From Reclinomonas americana ATCC 50394 (Eukaryota; Jakobida; Jakobea; Jakobida): a stretch of 54,098 nt of DNA. Of the stretch, positions 13,623 to 33,315 are shown piece after piece. A program made the position numbers and the translations under genes. Each line of letters begins with the position of its first letter. Within the stretch, counting starts at the first letter, position 1. Location: NCBI GenBank assembly GCA_048213135.1, contig PS015156.1:3318-57415 (forward strand). The letters run 5' to 3'. The notes below the pieces were generated by a model. The model searched no databases and was not told where the DNA came from. It saw only the letters and a program-made list of their open reading frames with translations.

Positions 13623-15901
13623 ACGCAATACGAAATCGCGAGCGCACGAGATGATATACAAAGTACAAGATACTAGTTGGCAATCACTGCACGAAGACGC
13701 GCTGAGCGCCAGCGAGCACTCTGCCAGTGAACAACCGAAGAGAAAATAATTTGATGCGCGATAACTGAGAGTCGATTTTCAACCAAGAATGCAAACGAGA
13801 GTGCAAGGCAGAGCGACTCGGTGCACGAATAGATCAGCTGTCAGTACAAAGAAGAGACAACATGAAGGAAAACGGGAGTGCAAGCGAGAGAAAGATACAA
13901 AAGGCAATGGCTGTCAAATAAGAAAGAAGCGACTGTCCAACATGAAGGAAAACGGAGGCGCAAGTGAAAGAGACTCGTTGCACAAGACATCGGCTGTCAA
14001 AGAATGAAGCGACTGTCCGACATGAATGCACACGTAGGCGAGAGAGAGAGAGAGTGACTCATCGGCAGTTGAATAGAGAGAGAGAGAGTGTGTGTGTGGC
14101 TTGCTTGTGGCTGCATCTACATCGAAAGATTGACGACGTTGAGAGACCACAGATCCAAATCGGAAGCAGAAGGCAGCCTTCTCTCCCTCTCCATCCCTCC
14201 CCTTCCCCCCCCCCTCCTCTCTCTTACACTCACCACCATACGCATTCTGCACGCTCCTGTTGCACACCTGCCACCCCCACATGAATGAGTTGCACGGCAA
14301 GAGACTTGCTCACCTCATCACCATTCTCACCGGATGCAAGAACAACGCCCCCGTAGCCGCCAGCTCACCTCGACACTCGTGCGTCACAATCGTCTCCCAC
14401 CACTCCGCCATCGGCACCCGTCGAACCACCGCACCCAACTCCTCCAGCAGGCGCGTCTTGGCCTCCGGGGCGTGGTCGGGCACCAGCACGTAGCACGGCA
14501 CAGCGCCAATGCTCTCCTGCAGCACATCGCGGCAGTAGCGCGCGAGGCCGAGGGCGAAGTTGCCGGCGGAGGCTGGTGGGGAAGGGAAAGAAAAGGGGAA
14601 AGGGAGGAGAATGAGGGCATGGGGAAGATGGACAAGGATGGGAGGCAATACTCTCCTTTGCCTACGTGCCTCCCCGTTCATTCTCCAATCCACTTTCCTC
14701 CTTTTGTGCATCTCCCCTCCTTCCCACGCTGCCAAGTTCCTTCTTTGACTACACTCGCATCATGGTCTTTTTCTCTGTCTCTCGTGGCTCTTTCATGTTC
14801 TCCAGTGTCGCTATTTTTTCACAGCCATGAACCACTTGCCTCTCTCACTCTCTCTCTCTCNNNNNNNNNNNNNNNNNNNNNNNNNNNNNNNNNNNNNNNN
14901 NNNNNNNNNNNNNNNNNNNNNNNNNNNNNNNNNNNNNNNNNNNNNNNCTCCTCCTCCTCCTCTCACTCTCTCCACTCCTCCTCTCTCTCTCTCTCTCTCT
15001 CCGTGGTTGACTGCAGCTTGCAGTCTCCATTCCTTCCTCAATTTCTCCGATCCATCCCCCTCCCTCCCTCCCCTCCTCCTCCTCCTCCTCCACCCACCTG
15101 TGATCACACCCTTGGAGAGATCCACACCCCTCTCCATTGCATCCACGAGAGCTCCCCTCGCACCGCGAATCTTGAAGCACCCGACACTCAGCAAGCATTC
15201 ACACTTGAGATAAATGCTGTTGCGCGTTTCCTGTAATCAAGAGAGAGAGGCAAAGAAAATAAGAAGGCGGGGGAGGAGACAGAGGCAGGGGGAGGAGGAG
15301 AACGAAGAAGGAGAAGGAGGAGAAGAAGAAGAAGAAGAAGAAGATTAAGTATGAATGTGTGGTGAAAGAGAATGGGAACAATGAGGTGAACAAGGAGAGA
15401 GCAGGAGGAGAAAGAAGAGGAGAAGAGCTCGAGACTGAGATGAAGCAGAGACAGAAAGAGAGATGGAAGAGTGGGAAGAGGAGACAGAGCTCGAGCAGAG
15501 ACAAACAGAGAGGAGGAAGAGGAGGAGCAAGAGAAGGAAAAGAAGGACGGAGAGGAGAAGGAGAGGAGGAGAAGGAGAGGAGGAGGAGGATGCAGATGAG
15601 AAGAAGAATGAGAAGTGAGTGAGTGAAAGAGAACAAGAGAGAAGAAGAAAGAAGAGCAAGAAAATGATGATGAATGATGATGACGATGATGATGATGATG
15701 CTGATGATGATAATAAAGGAGAAGAAGAAGGACGGAGGTGAGGGAGTGAGCGAGAATGAGAGAGAAAACGGGAGAGAGAAGAGGAAGTGAAGAGGCATCT
15801 AGGAATGTGCAAACAAAGGTAAAGAAACGCAGCGGAGAAGGAGGAGAAACAAGACAACGCACTTGCAGAGTGTTGGCCTTGACCAGTGGCGACTTCTCCA
15901 T
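12436..15901 (-). CDS. PLP fold-type-II enzyme, serine racemase / threonine dehydratase-like
   Basis: Minus-strand exons: 15863-15901, 15098-15230, 14331-14572, 13118-13215, 13024-13064, about 12918-12958, 12732-12859 and 12436-12675 (stop TAG). Recognisable parts in order are KSPLVKANTLQ, the Schiff-base lysine motif GCFKIRGA, SAGNFALG, the glycine loop PYGGGAL, VYACEPDIAAPL, LIDGIGSACVLDEMWPHVRDLVDG, VAEGAGGAALAAAL and VVSGGN, which contacts the cofactor ring. About a dozen residues (family consensus around VIAGQG) are missing between LFLHP and DIAREVIAEL, next to the 20-N gap at 13406, so one small exon is probably lost there. The family converts Ser/Thr by racemisation or dehydration; the substrate cannot be chosen here. 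The start leaves no N-terminal helix, so an upstream exon is possible. Confidence 0.85.
13327..13625. repeat. CT run, 20-N gap, and (CCGTAA)n/(CGTAA)n repeats
   Basis: A CT microsatellite, the 20-N gap at 13406-13425, then CGTA, CCGTAA (about five units) and CGTAA (about six units) repeats to 13555, followed by another CT run. It sits in a PLP-gene intron, exactly where a small exon seems to be missing. Confidence 0.8.
14861..14947. other. 87-N gap in CT-rich intron of the PLP gene
   Basis: Unresolved bases lie within the intron between the PLP exons at 14331-14572 and 15098-15230. The exon phases match across it, so no exon needs to be missing here. Confidence 0.9.
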
Positions 15902-16225
15902 TGTTGCACAAAAATTGTCGGATTTGTCGGATTTCTTTCACAAACCTGTCGTCTGACTCAGAAAAAAGAAGCAAAAACTCTTCGCACATGCACTACACAC
16001 AGCGCAACAACGCACCACTGCACCCTCCACTGCCACTCGCCCCTCTCAAGACGACTTCAATCGTCCTCGTGTCCGGCGGCACTCAACGCCCGCGATGACG
16101 TCATCACTCATCACGCACTCTCTCACTCGCTGCCCTGCGCGAGTGTGTGTGTGTGTGTGGCCCTGTCTTCGCACACATCTCTCTCTTTTCTCTCTTTCTT
16201 TCTCTCTGTCTTCGCTCTCTGCTCA
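15902..16225. promoter_or_regulatory. Divergent promoter region, 324 bp
   Basis: It separates the first recognised PLP-enzyme codon (15901, minus) from the probable start of the plus-strand gene (16226). It is AT-richer at 15905-15975, and (GT)n and CT-rich near 16143-16210. An upstream PLP exon inside it cannot be excluded. Confidence 0.45.
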
Positions 16226-16884
16226 ATGGAACTCCCCATTGCTCAATCCAACAAGCGCATTCAACTTCGCGGTCTGTTCCCCACACACAGCGGCCAGCGC
16301 GTCCTCGTTGAAGCGTCCCGCGATGATCCGTCGATCGGCATGGCACGCCTCGATCCACGCGTCCGTCTCGTCTCCTCCACCACCACAACATCAACAACAC
16401 CTGCTGAGTCATCATTGCCATCATCGCACGCAACGTCACCGCCTCGCTCGCTCGCGTCCGCCATGCGCATGAAACAACAGCAACAGCAGCAGCAGCAGCA
16501 GCCGATCAATCATCATTATGCGCAGGTCGGACACAATGACTGTATCTTTGGTGCTGGAACCGCATGATTGATTGGTTGGTTTTTTGTTCTCTCTCTCTCT
16601 GTGAGTAGGAGCATGTGATGAATCCGCCGGGGCATGCACCGAAGTTCCGGCCGTCGAGCTCGTCGATTGTGACGAGGAATGCGCGGGCGTTGTATGGGCA
16701 TTTGAGTGTGGCGAATCCGGTGGCGGCGACGTATGCGGGTGGGCCGAGTGGTGAGTGGTGGTGGGAGGGAAGGAGAGGGGGGAGGAGGAGGAGGGAGAGG
16801 GAAAAGGAGAGGGGGAGGGCTGGGGGAAAGAGAGGGAGGGAGGAGATTGTTGATCATGACTCGTATGGTATATGAAAGTACAGT

Positions 16885-16959
<75 letters not shown>

Positions 16960-17480
16960 NNNNNNNNNNNNNNNNNNNNNNNNNNNNNNNNNNNNNNNNN
17001 NNNNNNNNNNNNNNNNNNNNNNNNNNNNNNNNNNNNNNNNNNNNNNNNNNNNNNNNNNNNNNNNNNNNNNNNNNNNNNNNNNNNNNNNNNNNNNNNNNNN
17101 NNNNNNNNNNNNNNNNNNNNNNNNNNNNNNNNNNNNNNNNNNNNNNNNNNNNNNNNNNNNNNNNNNNNNNNNNNNNNNNNNNNNNNNNNNNNNNNNNNNN
17201 NNNNNNNNNNNNNNNNNNNNNNNNNNNNNNNNNNNNNNNNNNNNNNNNNNNNNNNNNNNNNNNNNNNNNNNNNNNNNNNNNNNNNNNNNNNNNNNNNNNN
17301 NNNNNNNNNNNNNNNNNNNNNNNNNNNNNNNNNNNNNNNNNNNNNNNNNNNNNNNNNNNNNNNNNNNNNNNNNNNNNNNNNNNNNNNNNNNNNNNNNNNN
17401 NNNNNNNNNNNNNNNNNNNNNNNNNNNNNNNNNNNNNNNNNNNNNNNNNNNNNNNNNNNNNNNNNNNNNNNNNNNNAGAG

Positions 17481-17533
<53 letters not shown>

Positions 17534-18603
17534 TACTCATGTAAGAAGGTTGGGAGATTGGGGGTTGAGAGATTTTGATGGATCGTACCGAGAGACATCA
17601 TTTGCAGAACGCTGCGACACATACGCACGCACATACACACACACACACACGCACACAAAGACACACATTCTTTCTATCTCCCTCTCTCACAGCAAGATCG
17701 TATATCTTTATCATCATAGGTGCACGAAAGGATCTCTGGAAGAAGATGTCACCAGAGCCACACACACACACATACATACGCACAACGAGAGAGAGAGAAA
17801 GAGAGAGAAATCAGTTCGTTACCATCTGTTCACGTGAAGGTTGACGGTCATTCAAGCTGGTAGCGAAGATACGCACACTTACGTTGAGAGACATGGATCG
17901 CAGACAGACTAGCATGCAGACACATCCAGACAGACAGATAAATAGAAAATAGGCCTTCAAGCAAGCACAAACACAGCGGGAAAGAAGCAAGGCATAAAGG
18001 AAAAAACAAGCAATAGACGTACGAGAGAAAGACATTCGTGTTAAAGAGAATAGACCACTCGCCACATTTCAATAGCATGACGAAAGTTTATCAGACCCCT
18101 GCCTTCTAATCTCCCCCTTCCCCCTTCTCTTCCCCCTTTCTGCAGTCCCCCCCTCCCGCTCCCCCAGCCCACCCCCCGGCGACCCCGCCCTCAGCGACTC
18201 CGCCAACCTCGCCGGCTCCGTCCGCCTGCCCCCACTCCGCTCGCAATCCACACCCCCACTGGCCGCGGCAATTTTGAACCAGGGAGTGCAGAAAGGTATT
18301 CACATCTCCTTCTCCCCCCTTCTCAGTACTCTCCCCACCTCACACCTTTTTCCCCCGCAACCAGGCCTGCAAGCCTACAGTGGCCTCCCACCCGCCGCCG
18401 TCGCCGCCTTGACCGACCACCTCCGCGATCCACCCATCACACAGAAGGAGGCGGAGCGATTCTGGGCGCGTTTGGAGACCGGCAACGGGAGCGTGGAGTT
18501 TGCGAGTGGAGTGACTGGACTCGGCGTGGAGACGCCGTACATGATGTTGGTGGGCGCGACCAATGTGCGACGGCACAGTCGGGTGGCTCCGTGGGTTGCG
18601 TAG
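16226..18603 (+). CDS. Unknown disordered protein with polyQ tract
   Basis: Exons 16226-16525, 16609-16750, 18146-18295 and 18365-18603 (stop TAG) join in phase (0, 1, 1) and give about 276 residues. The N-terminus is Ser/Thr-rich with a run of nine Gln, then HVMNPPGHAPKFRPSSSS, a Pro-rich stretch, and a C-terminal segment that looks folded (LQAYSGLPPAAVAALTDHL, ITQKEAERFWARLETGNGS, VTGLGVETPYMMLVGATN). I do not recognise a family. The first donor (GTCGGA) is unusual and the start ATG is the first good one in frame. The minus strand is also open over 16240-16400, but it has no splice partner and ends in a stop. The large intron contains a GA run and a 517-N gap. Confidence 0.55.
16885..17535. 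repeat. (GA)n microsatellite interrupted by 517-N gap
   Basis: Pure GA runs flank N 16960-17476 on both sides. The tract lies in the large intron (16751-18145) of the polyQ gene. The remainder of that intron (17536-18145) is unremarkable, with short CA tracts. Confidence 0.9.
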
Positions 18604-19542
18604 GCGATGGGATGGAGAGAGAGGATGTAGGAAGAGAAGCCTCTTCGCATCGTGGCCCGGCCTTTGGATTACTCTACGTCTTCAACTCGCTCACTGACTC
18701 ACGTTGTCGTATTCGCCGCTTTGCTTCTCTTTCCTTCGTCTCTCTGTTTTCTCTTATTGCTAGCAAACTCTCGTCACAATGGGTTGTTTTTCTTCACGCT
18801 CGCTTCCTGCCGTTCAACTCTCCTCTTCTCTTCTTTTATTCCGGTCGCTCGCCTTTTAGCATATTCTACTTTCGCCACAATGGATCCGCGCTCGCTTCTC
18901 ACGCCTCTTGTTGTCTTCTTTCTCTGTTGTCACCTTGTCACTGCTGTTCTCGAATCCTTATATCTTTCCGTCCAAGCTCCTTGCCGCCGTTGTTGTTCAT
19001 CCGTGTTGTTACCACCCGTCCTCTCTCGCAATGCAGTTCGTCTCCGCTGCCTTGCCGTGTTTCCCTGTTGCTAAAAGTCCTTTACCTCCACTCCATTTTC
19101 TCTTCATGCATTTCGTACTTTCGTCTTTGCCCGGTCTTCAGTCGCTTCTGCTCTTCCTCTTCTCTGTTGTCTCACTTGTGGCAACCAACTTCCGAGCATC
19201 GCTGTCCTCGCTTCTATCGTTTCCTACAACACCAGTTCTTCTCGTTCACTTCACCGCTGCTGTCCTCCTCGCTATTGTCTCCTCCCCCACCCCCCTTCTT
19301 TGTTCCCCCTTTCCATCCCTTCTCCCTTCCCCCTTCTCCTCTCCCTCACCCTTCCCCTCTTCCTTCCCCCTCTCCCTTCCCCCTTTCCATCCCTTCTCCC
19401 TTCCCCCTTCTCTCTACTCCCCTTCCCCCTTTCCCTTCCCCTTTCTCTCCCTTCTTTATTCCCCCTTCCCCCTTCTCCCTTTCCCATTGCTTCCCCTCCC
19501 CCTTTCCCATTGCCCCCCTCACCCTTCCCCCTTTTCCCGCAG
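18604..19542. other. Spacer upstream of TTLL gene, CT-rich
   Basis: This 939-bp stretch begins after the polyQ gene stop. It is pyrimidine-rich and becomes a CCCTT-type tract from about 19280 up to a CCCGCAG acceptor at 19542, so it should contain the 5' end and first intron of the TTLL gene. An ATG near 18881 opens a Leu/Cys-rich frame that I cannot connect by phase. No first exon is assigned. Confidence 0.5.
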
Positions 19543-25070
<5,528 letters not shown>

Positions 25071-25132
25071 GAATAATGTAGGATTGGAGTAATTGCCATC
25101 GCAGAGGTAACGATCCTATTGTTCAATCCACG

Positions 25133-28100
25133 TCACAGCTCCATGGTGAAGCCACCCAGCTTCTCTCGCAGATCACGCATCACCGTCCTTGCCTCCGCCG
25201 CAGTTGGTCTGTCATAGAACAGCGACATGCATCTGCACAGAAAGCAAGCGAAGTGAGCGGCGAGCCAACTCTTCTCTCTCTCTCCTCCTCGCACGCAACT
25301 GCACTCCCAACCGCAGCATCCCGCTCGCCACATCCGCCGGCCACTCGCCCGCAGCAAGATCCGCCTCCTCGGCACCGTCCACCGACTCGAGTGACCGTTC
25401 CCACCGCGCAGCCTGTCCCACCAGGGTGCGCGCCTCGCGACCCGTTAGGAGCTGCAGCAAGACGACACCAAAGGCGTGCAGATCCATGGCTGCACGGATC
25501 TCGCCCGAGCGGAAGAAGAGTGGATCGGTATAGTACGAGGAACCGGCGTGTTTGGCGGTGTGGTGGTGGGTCTGTGCGCGGGGAGAGAGGGGGATGACGA
25601 AGAGAATGACGAAGAGAGATGCATTCTCTGTTCGTGAACTCATGCTCTCGCCGTGCTCTCAAGACACAATCTCCACACATGCGAGAGTGCAGAACGACAA
25701 TCTTTCCATTCTCTCTGCGACGAGAATAGTTGTACAACCCATCCTCTCAACGTGGAGATGCACGAGTACACGTTTACCTTTCTCTCACCCACCGCACAAA
25801 TCACAGGTGCCGATCAAGGAGACACGGAGAACGAGAGTAGTTCTCGTGCACCAGAGTTGCGAAGAAAGAGAGTGGACACAGAATGAGCAAGGCGATCACG
25901 CTGAGGAATGGGGAAAGAGTGCACATACAACAAACATGAACACTACATCGATCGCGCTGCAAGCACCTGCTAATTTTCGATGACATTCATGAAAGAATCC
26001 ACTCGACAACGAGAGTGAAAAGTGGAAAGAAGACGAACTCATCTCGGGGATCGGAATAATGAGTGAAACGCACACCAACAAAAAGAAGTAGATATGCATC
26101 TTGCTGTGCCACTGTCCATCTGCACACTCACCTCCCCCTCATCGAAAATGCGCGCAATGCCAAAGTCTCCAAGACGTGGCTCACATCGATTGTCAAGCAG
26201 AATGTTAGATGGTTTGAGATCGCGATGCACAACGCCGTTCTGAGAGGAGAGAAAGTGAGGGTGACGAAGGAAGGGCAGGTAAACATTCGGAAGGAGAGGG
26301 CGATGGTCCCCGAGAAAGCATGACGACGAGAAAGGAACGATGGGCCGAGAAGGTATCGACAAATGGCAGATTGTGGGTGAGATGGAAGAGAAGACAGGTA
26401 AGATCACCAACACGAGCGGTGCAAACACATAGCAAATGATGGTATCCCCAAGCGAACACATCTGGAGTGAGAAGCACGAGGAGAGGAAAGACAAGCAACA
26501 CAATCCAGCGACAGACAACTCAATGAAGACGAGTAAGCTGACAACAGCCAAAGATAACAGCCTTATCAACAAAGAAGAGCCTGAAGATGCTCTCACAAAC
26601 AACAGACACAGACAATGATTGCTCTCGCCTATCTGAGAGGTCGCGCAGGGAAACTGTCGACTAACTCACCTGATGCAAGAAACACATGCCCTCGACAATG
26701 CCGAGTCCGATTTGCACACGTTGCACCACCGTCAACGGTCGCATCCCGTCCTTCCGCTTCATGAGTCGCACCTCCAGATCCTGTCCACTGCGGATGCATT
26801 GAATGTGAGGAAGAAGGGAATGCAAAGGGAAGAGAAAGAGAATAGGAAAGAAGCTTCGGTAAAGAAGAATGATCTCTGGAAGGTGCTCATTGTGTATGGA
26901 CCAGTGAAGACTCAGATTATTATTTCAAGGAGTGAGAGAGAGAGAACGAGAAACAATGAAGGGAGGTGGAGAGCAAACGGGGGGAGAGACACATATAATG
27001 CAAGTAAGCGGGAGTGAACCAACCGCCTCGTCACACTTCCCCCACGAACTCACCGCATGGCTCGATACACCAGACATCGCCCTCGCACACCACCACCCTC
27101 CACCAGTGTGGAGTATCCCAGCAGCGGAACAAGTCGACGATGATGTAGTCGTCCGATCGTGTTCAACTGGCATGAGTAGAAGTGAGCAACAGCTTAATCC
27201 CATTCCCTCCTGCTTCAACAGACCTCGGCATCGTACGACTCCATTGCCGAGGGCGCGGCACCATCCAGTCGCTTGACAGCCACCTCTTCCTCGTTCAGCC
27301 AACACAAGTACACCTCACCATGACCGCCTTCGCCGGCCTTCAGGTCGTCGGAGAAGGATTCAGTGGCGCGTAGAATGTCAGGCCAGGGGTATTCGCGCAG
27401 GCGATTGGGATCAGCGGCTGCAGATGGGGAAAGGAGAAAGAGAGGTTCAGAGTGACGGTTCGAAGGGAAGAGATGCATCTCTCTCACACGCACCTTGGAG
27501 AGAGGCCAGCTCGCGGCGCAAACGACTGTTTTCATGCGTGAAATCGACTCGCTCACTGGCGAAGACATGCGCCTGCTGCTCCAGTTCACGCTGCAGCTGC
27601 GCGACACGCTGTTCCGAAACAGAAAGAGCCTGTTGCAGTTCCCGCTGCTGCCGCTCAGCTTGTCGCTCGAGTTCCCGCTGCTGCTGTTCTCGCTCACGGC
27701 GGTATGCGTCGTATTCACGCTGGAGATGAGAAATGACGGCGTCCTTGTCGGCTAGCTGGCGCAACAACGCAGCGGCGTCTAGTGCCTGCAGGGAATCAGG
27801 GAGGTAGGATTGAGGCGAGAGAAACAGAGTGACAAAATTTGGCATGTGAGATGGTGCATGAGTGGAACTGAATGCGCAGCTCCTCACCTGTCGATGTATG
27901 GATGCTGCTGCTTGTGCGACGACACGATTTGGGCAGACAAAGGCACGAAACGCTGGTCAGGAAAAAGGGACAAGCGCAGAAAATGGAGCGAGATACCTGC
28001 AGGTGGAGATCGCTGCTGTTGTTGTTTTTGACGTGGTGATGCTTGCTGCTGCGCAGCCAGGCGGTCGAGCAACTCAGCCACATACTGGTGGCCGTTATCT

Positions 28101-28698
28101 CGAGCCCACTGAGCCGCCGATTCGCCTTCCTTGTCGACCATGGGAATGAGGTCGGGAAAGCGCGTGGCGAGGAGTCGCACAACGGCTTCGTGCCCTCGTG
28201 CGGCAGTCCAATGCAGTGCAGTGGACTGTGGATTCGGATGACGTTCATTGGTGACCGCCCGCACCATTTCCGGGGGACATCGTCGCTCATCGGCCAGCAA
28301 CCACTCGACCACGTGCAGATGGCCTTTGATGGCAGCCGCCATCAGTGGCGTCTCGCCATATTCATCGACCACCAGTGCGAGTTCCGGACCGACGCCACTC
28401 TTCTCCCACAAATACTCCAACACAGAGAGATGGCCTCCGTGAGCGGCACGGTAAAATGCCGAGCAGCCCTTATACATCTCCTCTCTCTCCAGCAGAGTGT
28501 GTGCACCCTCGCGTGCCACCAGCTCGCGCAGTGCCTTCACATTGCCATCATATGCCATCTCCCAAGCTTTCAGCCTGCAAAACACAACCAGCAAATGGTG
28601 AGTGCGCTCCAGTGACAGACCTGACAACAATACAAACAACACACATACACACACCTTCGAGCGCCACCACTGCCCGCTCCACTCCGCGCCGCACTCAT
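25133..28698 (-). CDS. Array copy A: ankyrin / coiled-coil / IRAK-RLCK-like Ser/Thr kinase
   Basis: Ten minus-strand exons: 28655-28698, 27997-28574, 27888-27910, 27494-27785, 27224-27417, 27054-27166, 26670-26787, 26132-26239, 25300-25571 and 25133-25232. They sum to 1842 bp (613 residues) with every phase consistent. Order: short Gly/Ala start ([11 protein letters not shown]), four to five ankyrin repeats ([55 protein letters not shown]), Gln-rich linker, a coiled coil of about 95 residues, then the kinase. The kinase has the Gly loop [11 protein letters not shown], lysine VAVKRL, LVYRAM, catalytic [14 protein letters not shown], the activation segment [23 protein letters not shown] and the final RPTAA helix. 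All catalytic residues are present, so it should be active. The layout resembles Pelle/IRAK and plant RLCK kinases; the ankyrin part would supply the binding specificity. Confidence 0.85.
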
Positions 28699-29211
28699 TC
28701 TCCTCAACGACAGGAACGAAGTCGTGACAGAAGTGTCCTGCAAGTTTCGTTCACTTCGTCGTTTTCGCTTTCTCCATTTCCCTCCATCACTCGCGACTCC
28801 ACTAATACACACAGCCATCGAACTTCACGTATGCGACAGAGTAAACACCCGCACAAACAGAACTCAAAAAAGTCGACGTTCACGACGTCGCTCCGTCGTT
28901 CTCTAATTCAATTAGCACCGTGAGTTCAAGCGTAAGTACCCTCTGCCGACCGACGTATGAGGTTCCTTGTCGCACACCTTCATTATCGTGCTCAGCATTC
29001 TCCTGCTCTCATATTGAGCGACGAAGTTGCCTCGAGGGCTGGGCACTGAAATCTCGCTCGGAGTCGCCAAGCGTGGCGGGCTGCATGGTGACTGGCCGCA
29101 GTCAACATCGACAGTCCTCCAGTCACCTGCCAACGGCACAGGCGACAGCTGTGGCCACAAGCGTCGGGGGGCACCTGGATTGCAATGCACCTTCCACTCC
29201 CTTCTGTCTCG
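28699..29211. promoter_or_regulatory. Array spacer A/B with GACGTC-type motif
   Basis: A 513-bp spacer between the copy A start and copy B stop, closely related to the other array spacers. At 28872-28890 it carries GTCGACGT followed after a short spacer by ACGTCG, about 175 bp upstream of the copy A start. The 3' half is the conserved 3' flank of copy B. Confidence 0.55.
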
Positions 29212-32810
<3,599 letters not shown>

Positions 32811-33315
32811 CCTCCCCAACAACGACAGGAACGAAGTCGTGACAGAATGTGTCCTGCTATGCAAAGTTTCGTTCACTTCGTCGTTTTTGCTTTCTCCATT
32901 TCCCACCATCACTCGCGACTCGGCTAACGCACACAGCCATTGAACTTCACGTGTGCGACAGAGTAAACACACGTGCAAACAGAACTCAACAAAGTCGACG
33001 TTCATCACGACGTCGACGTCGCCATTCCGTAAGTTCAAGCTAAAATGCCCTTCGCCGACCGACGTATGAGGTTCCTTTTCGCACACCTTCATTATCGTGC
33101 TCAGCATTCTCCTGCTCTCATTTCGAGCGACGACGTTGCCTCGAGGGCTGGGCACTGAAATCTCGCTCGGAGTCGCCCAGCGGGCTGCATGGTGACTGGC
33201 CGCATTCAATATCGACAGTCCTCCAGTTACCTGCCAACGGCGCAGGCGACAGATGTGGCCACAAGTGTCGGAGGGCACCTGGATTGCAATGCACCTTCCA
33301 CTCCTTTCTGTCTCT
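32811..33315. promoter_or_regulatory. Array spacer B/C with perfect inverted repeat
   Basis: A 505-bp spacer. At 32994-33017 it has GTCGACGT, an 8-base spacer, then ACGTCGAC, a perfect 8-bp inverted repeat about 185 bp upstream of the copy B start. It is a candidate operator-like or CRE-like promoter element. The rest matches the conserved 5' and 3' flanks of the array. Confidence 0.55.

Noticed and set aside
16104-16440. Minus-strand frame reading WIEACHADRRIIAGRFNEDALAA as a possible first exon of the PLP enzyme
   Set aside because: It has an upstream stop, no acceptor, and no similarity to the enzyme's N-terminus. The plus-strand polyQ exon fits its splice partners by phase.
28912-29190. 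Conserved open frame in the array spacers (segment SEISVPSPRGN)
   Set aside because: It is shared because the units are recent duplicates, and the frame is interrupted or shifted between copies.
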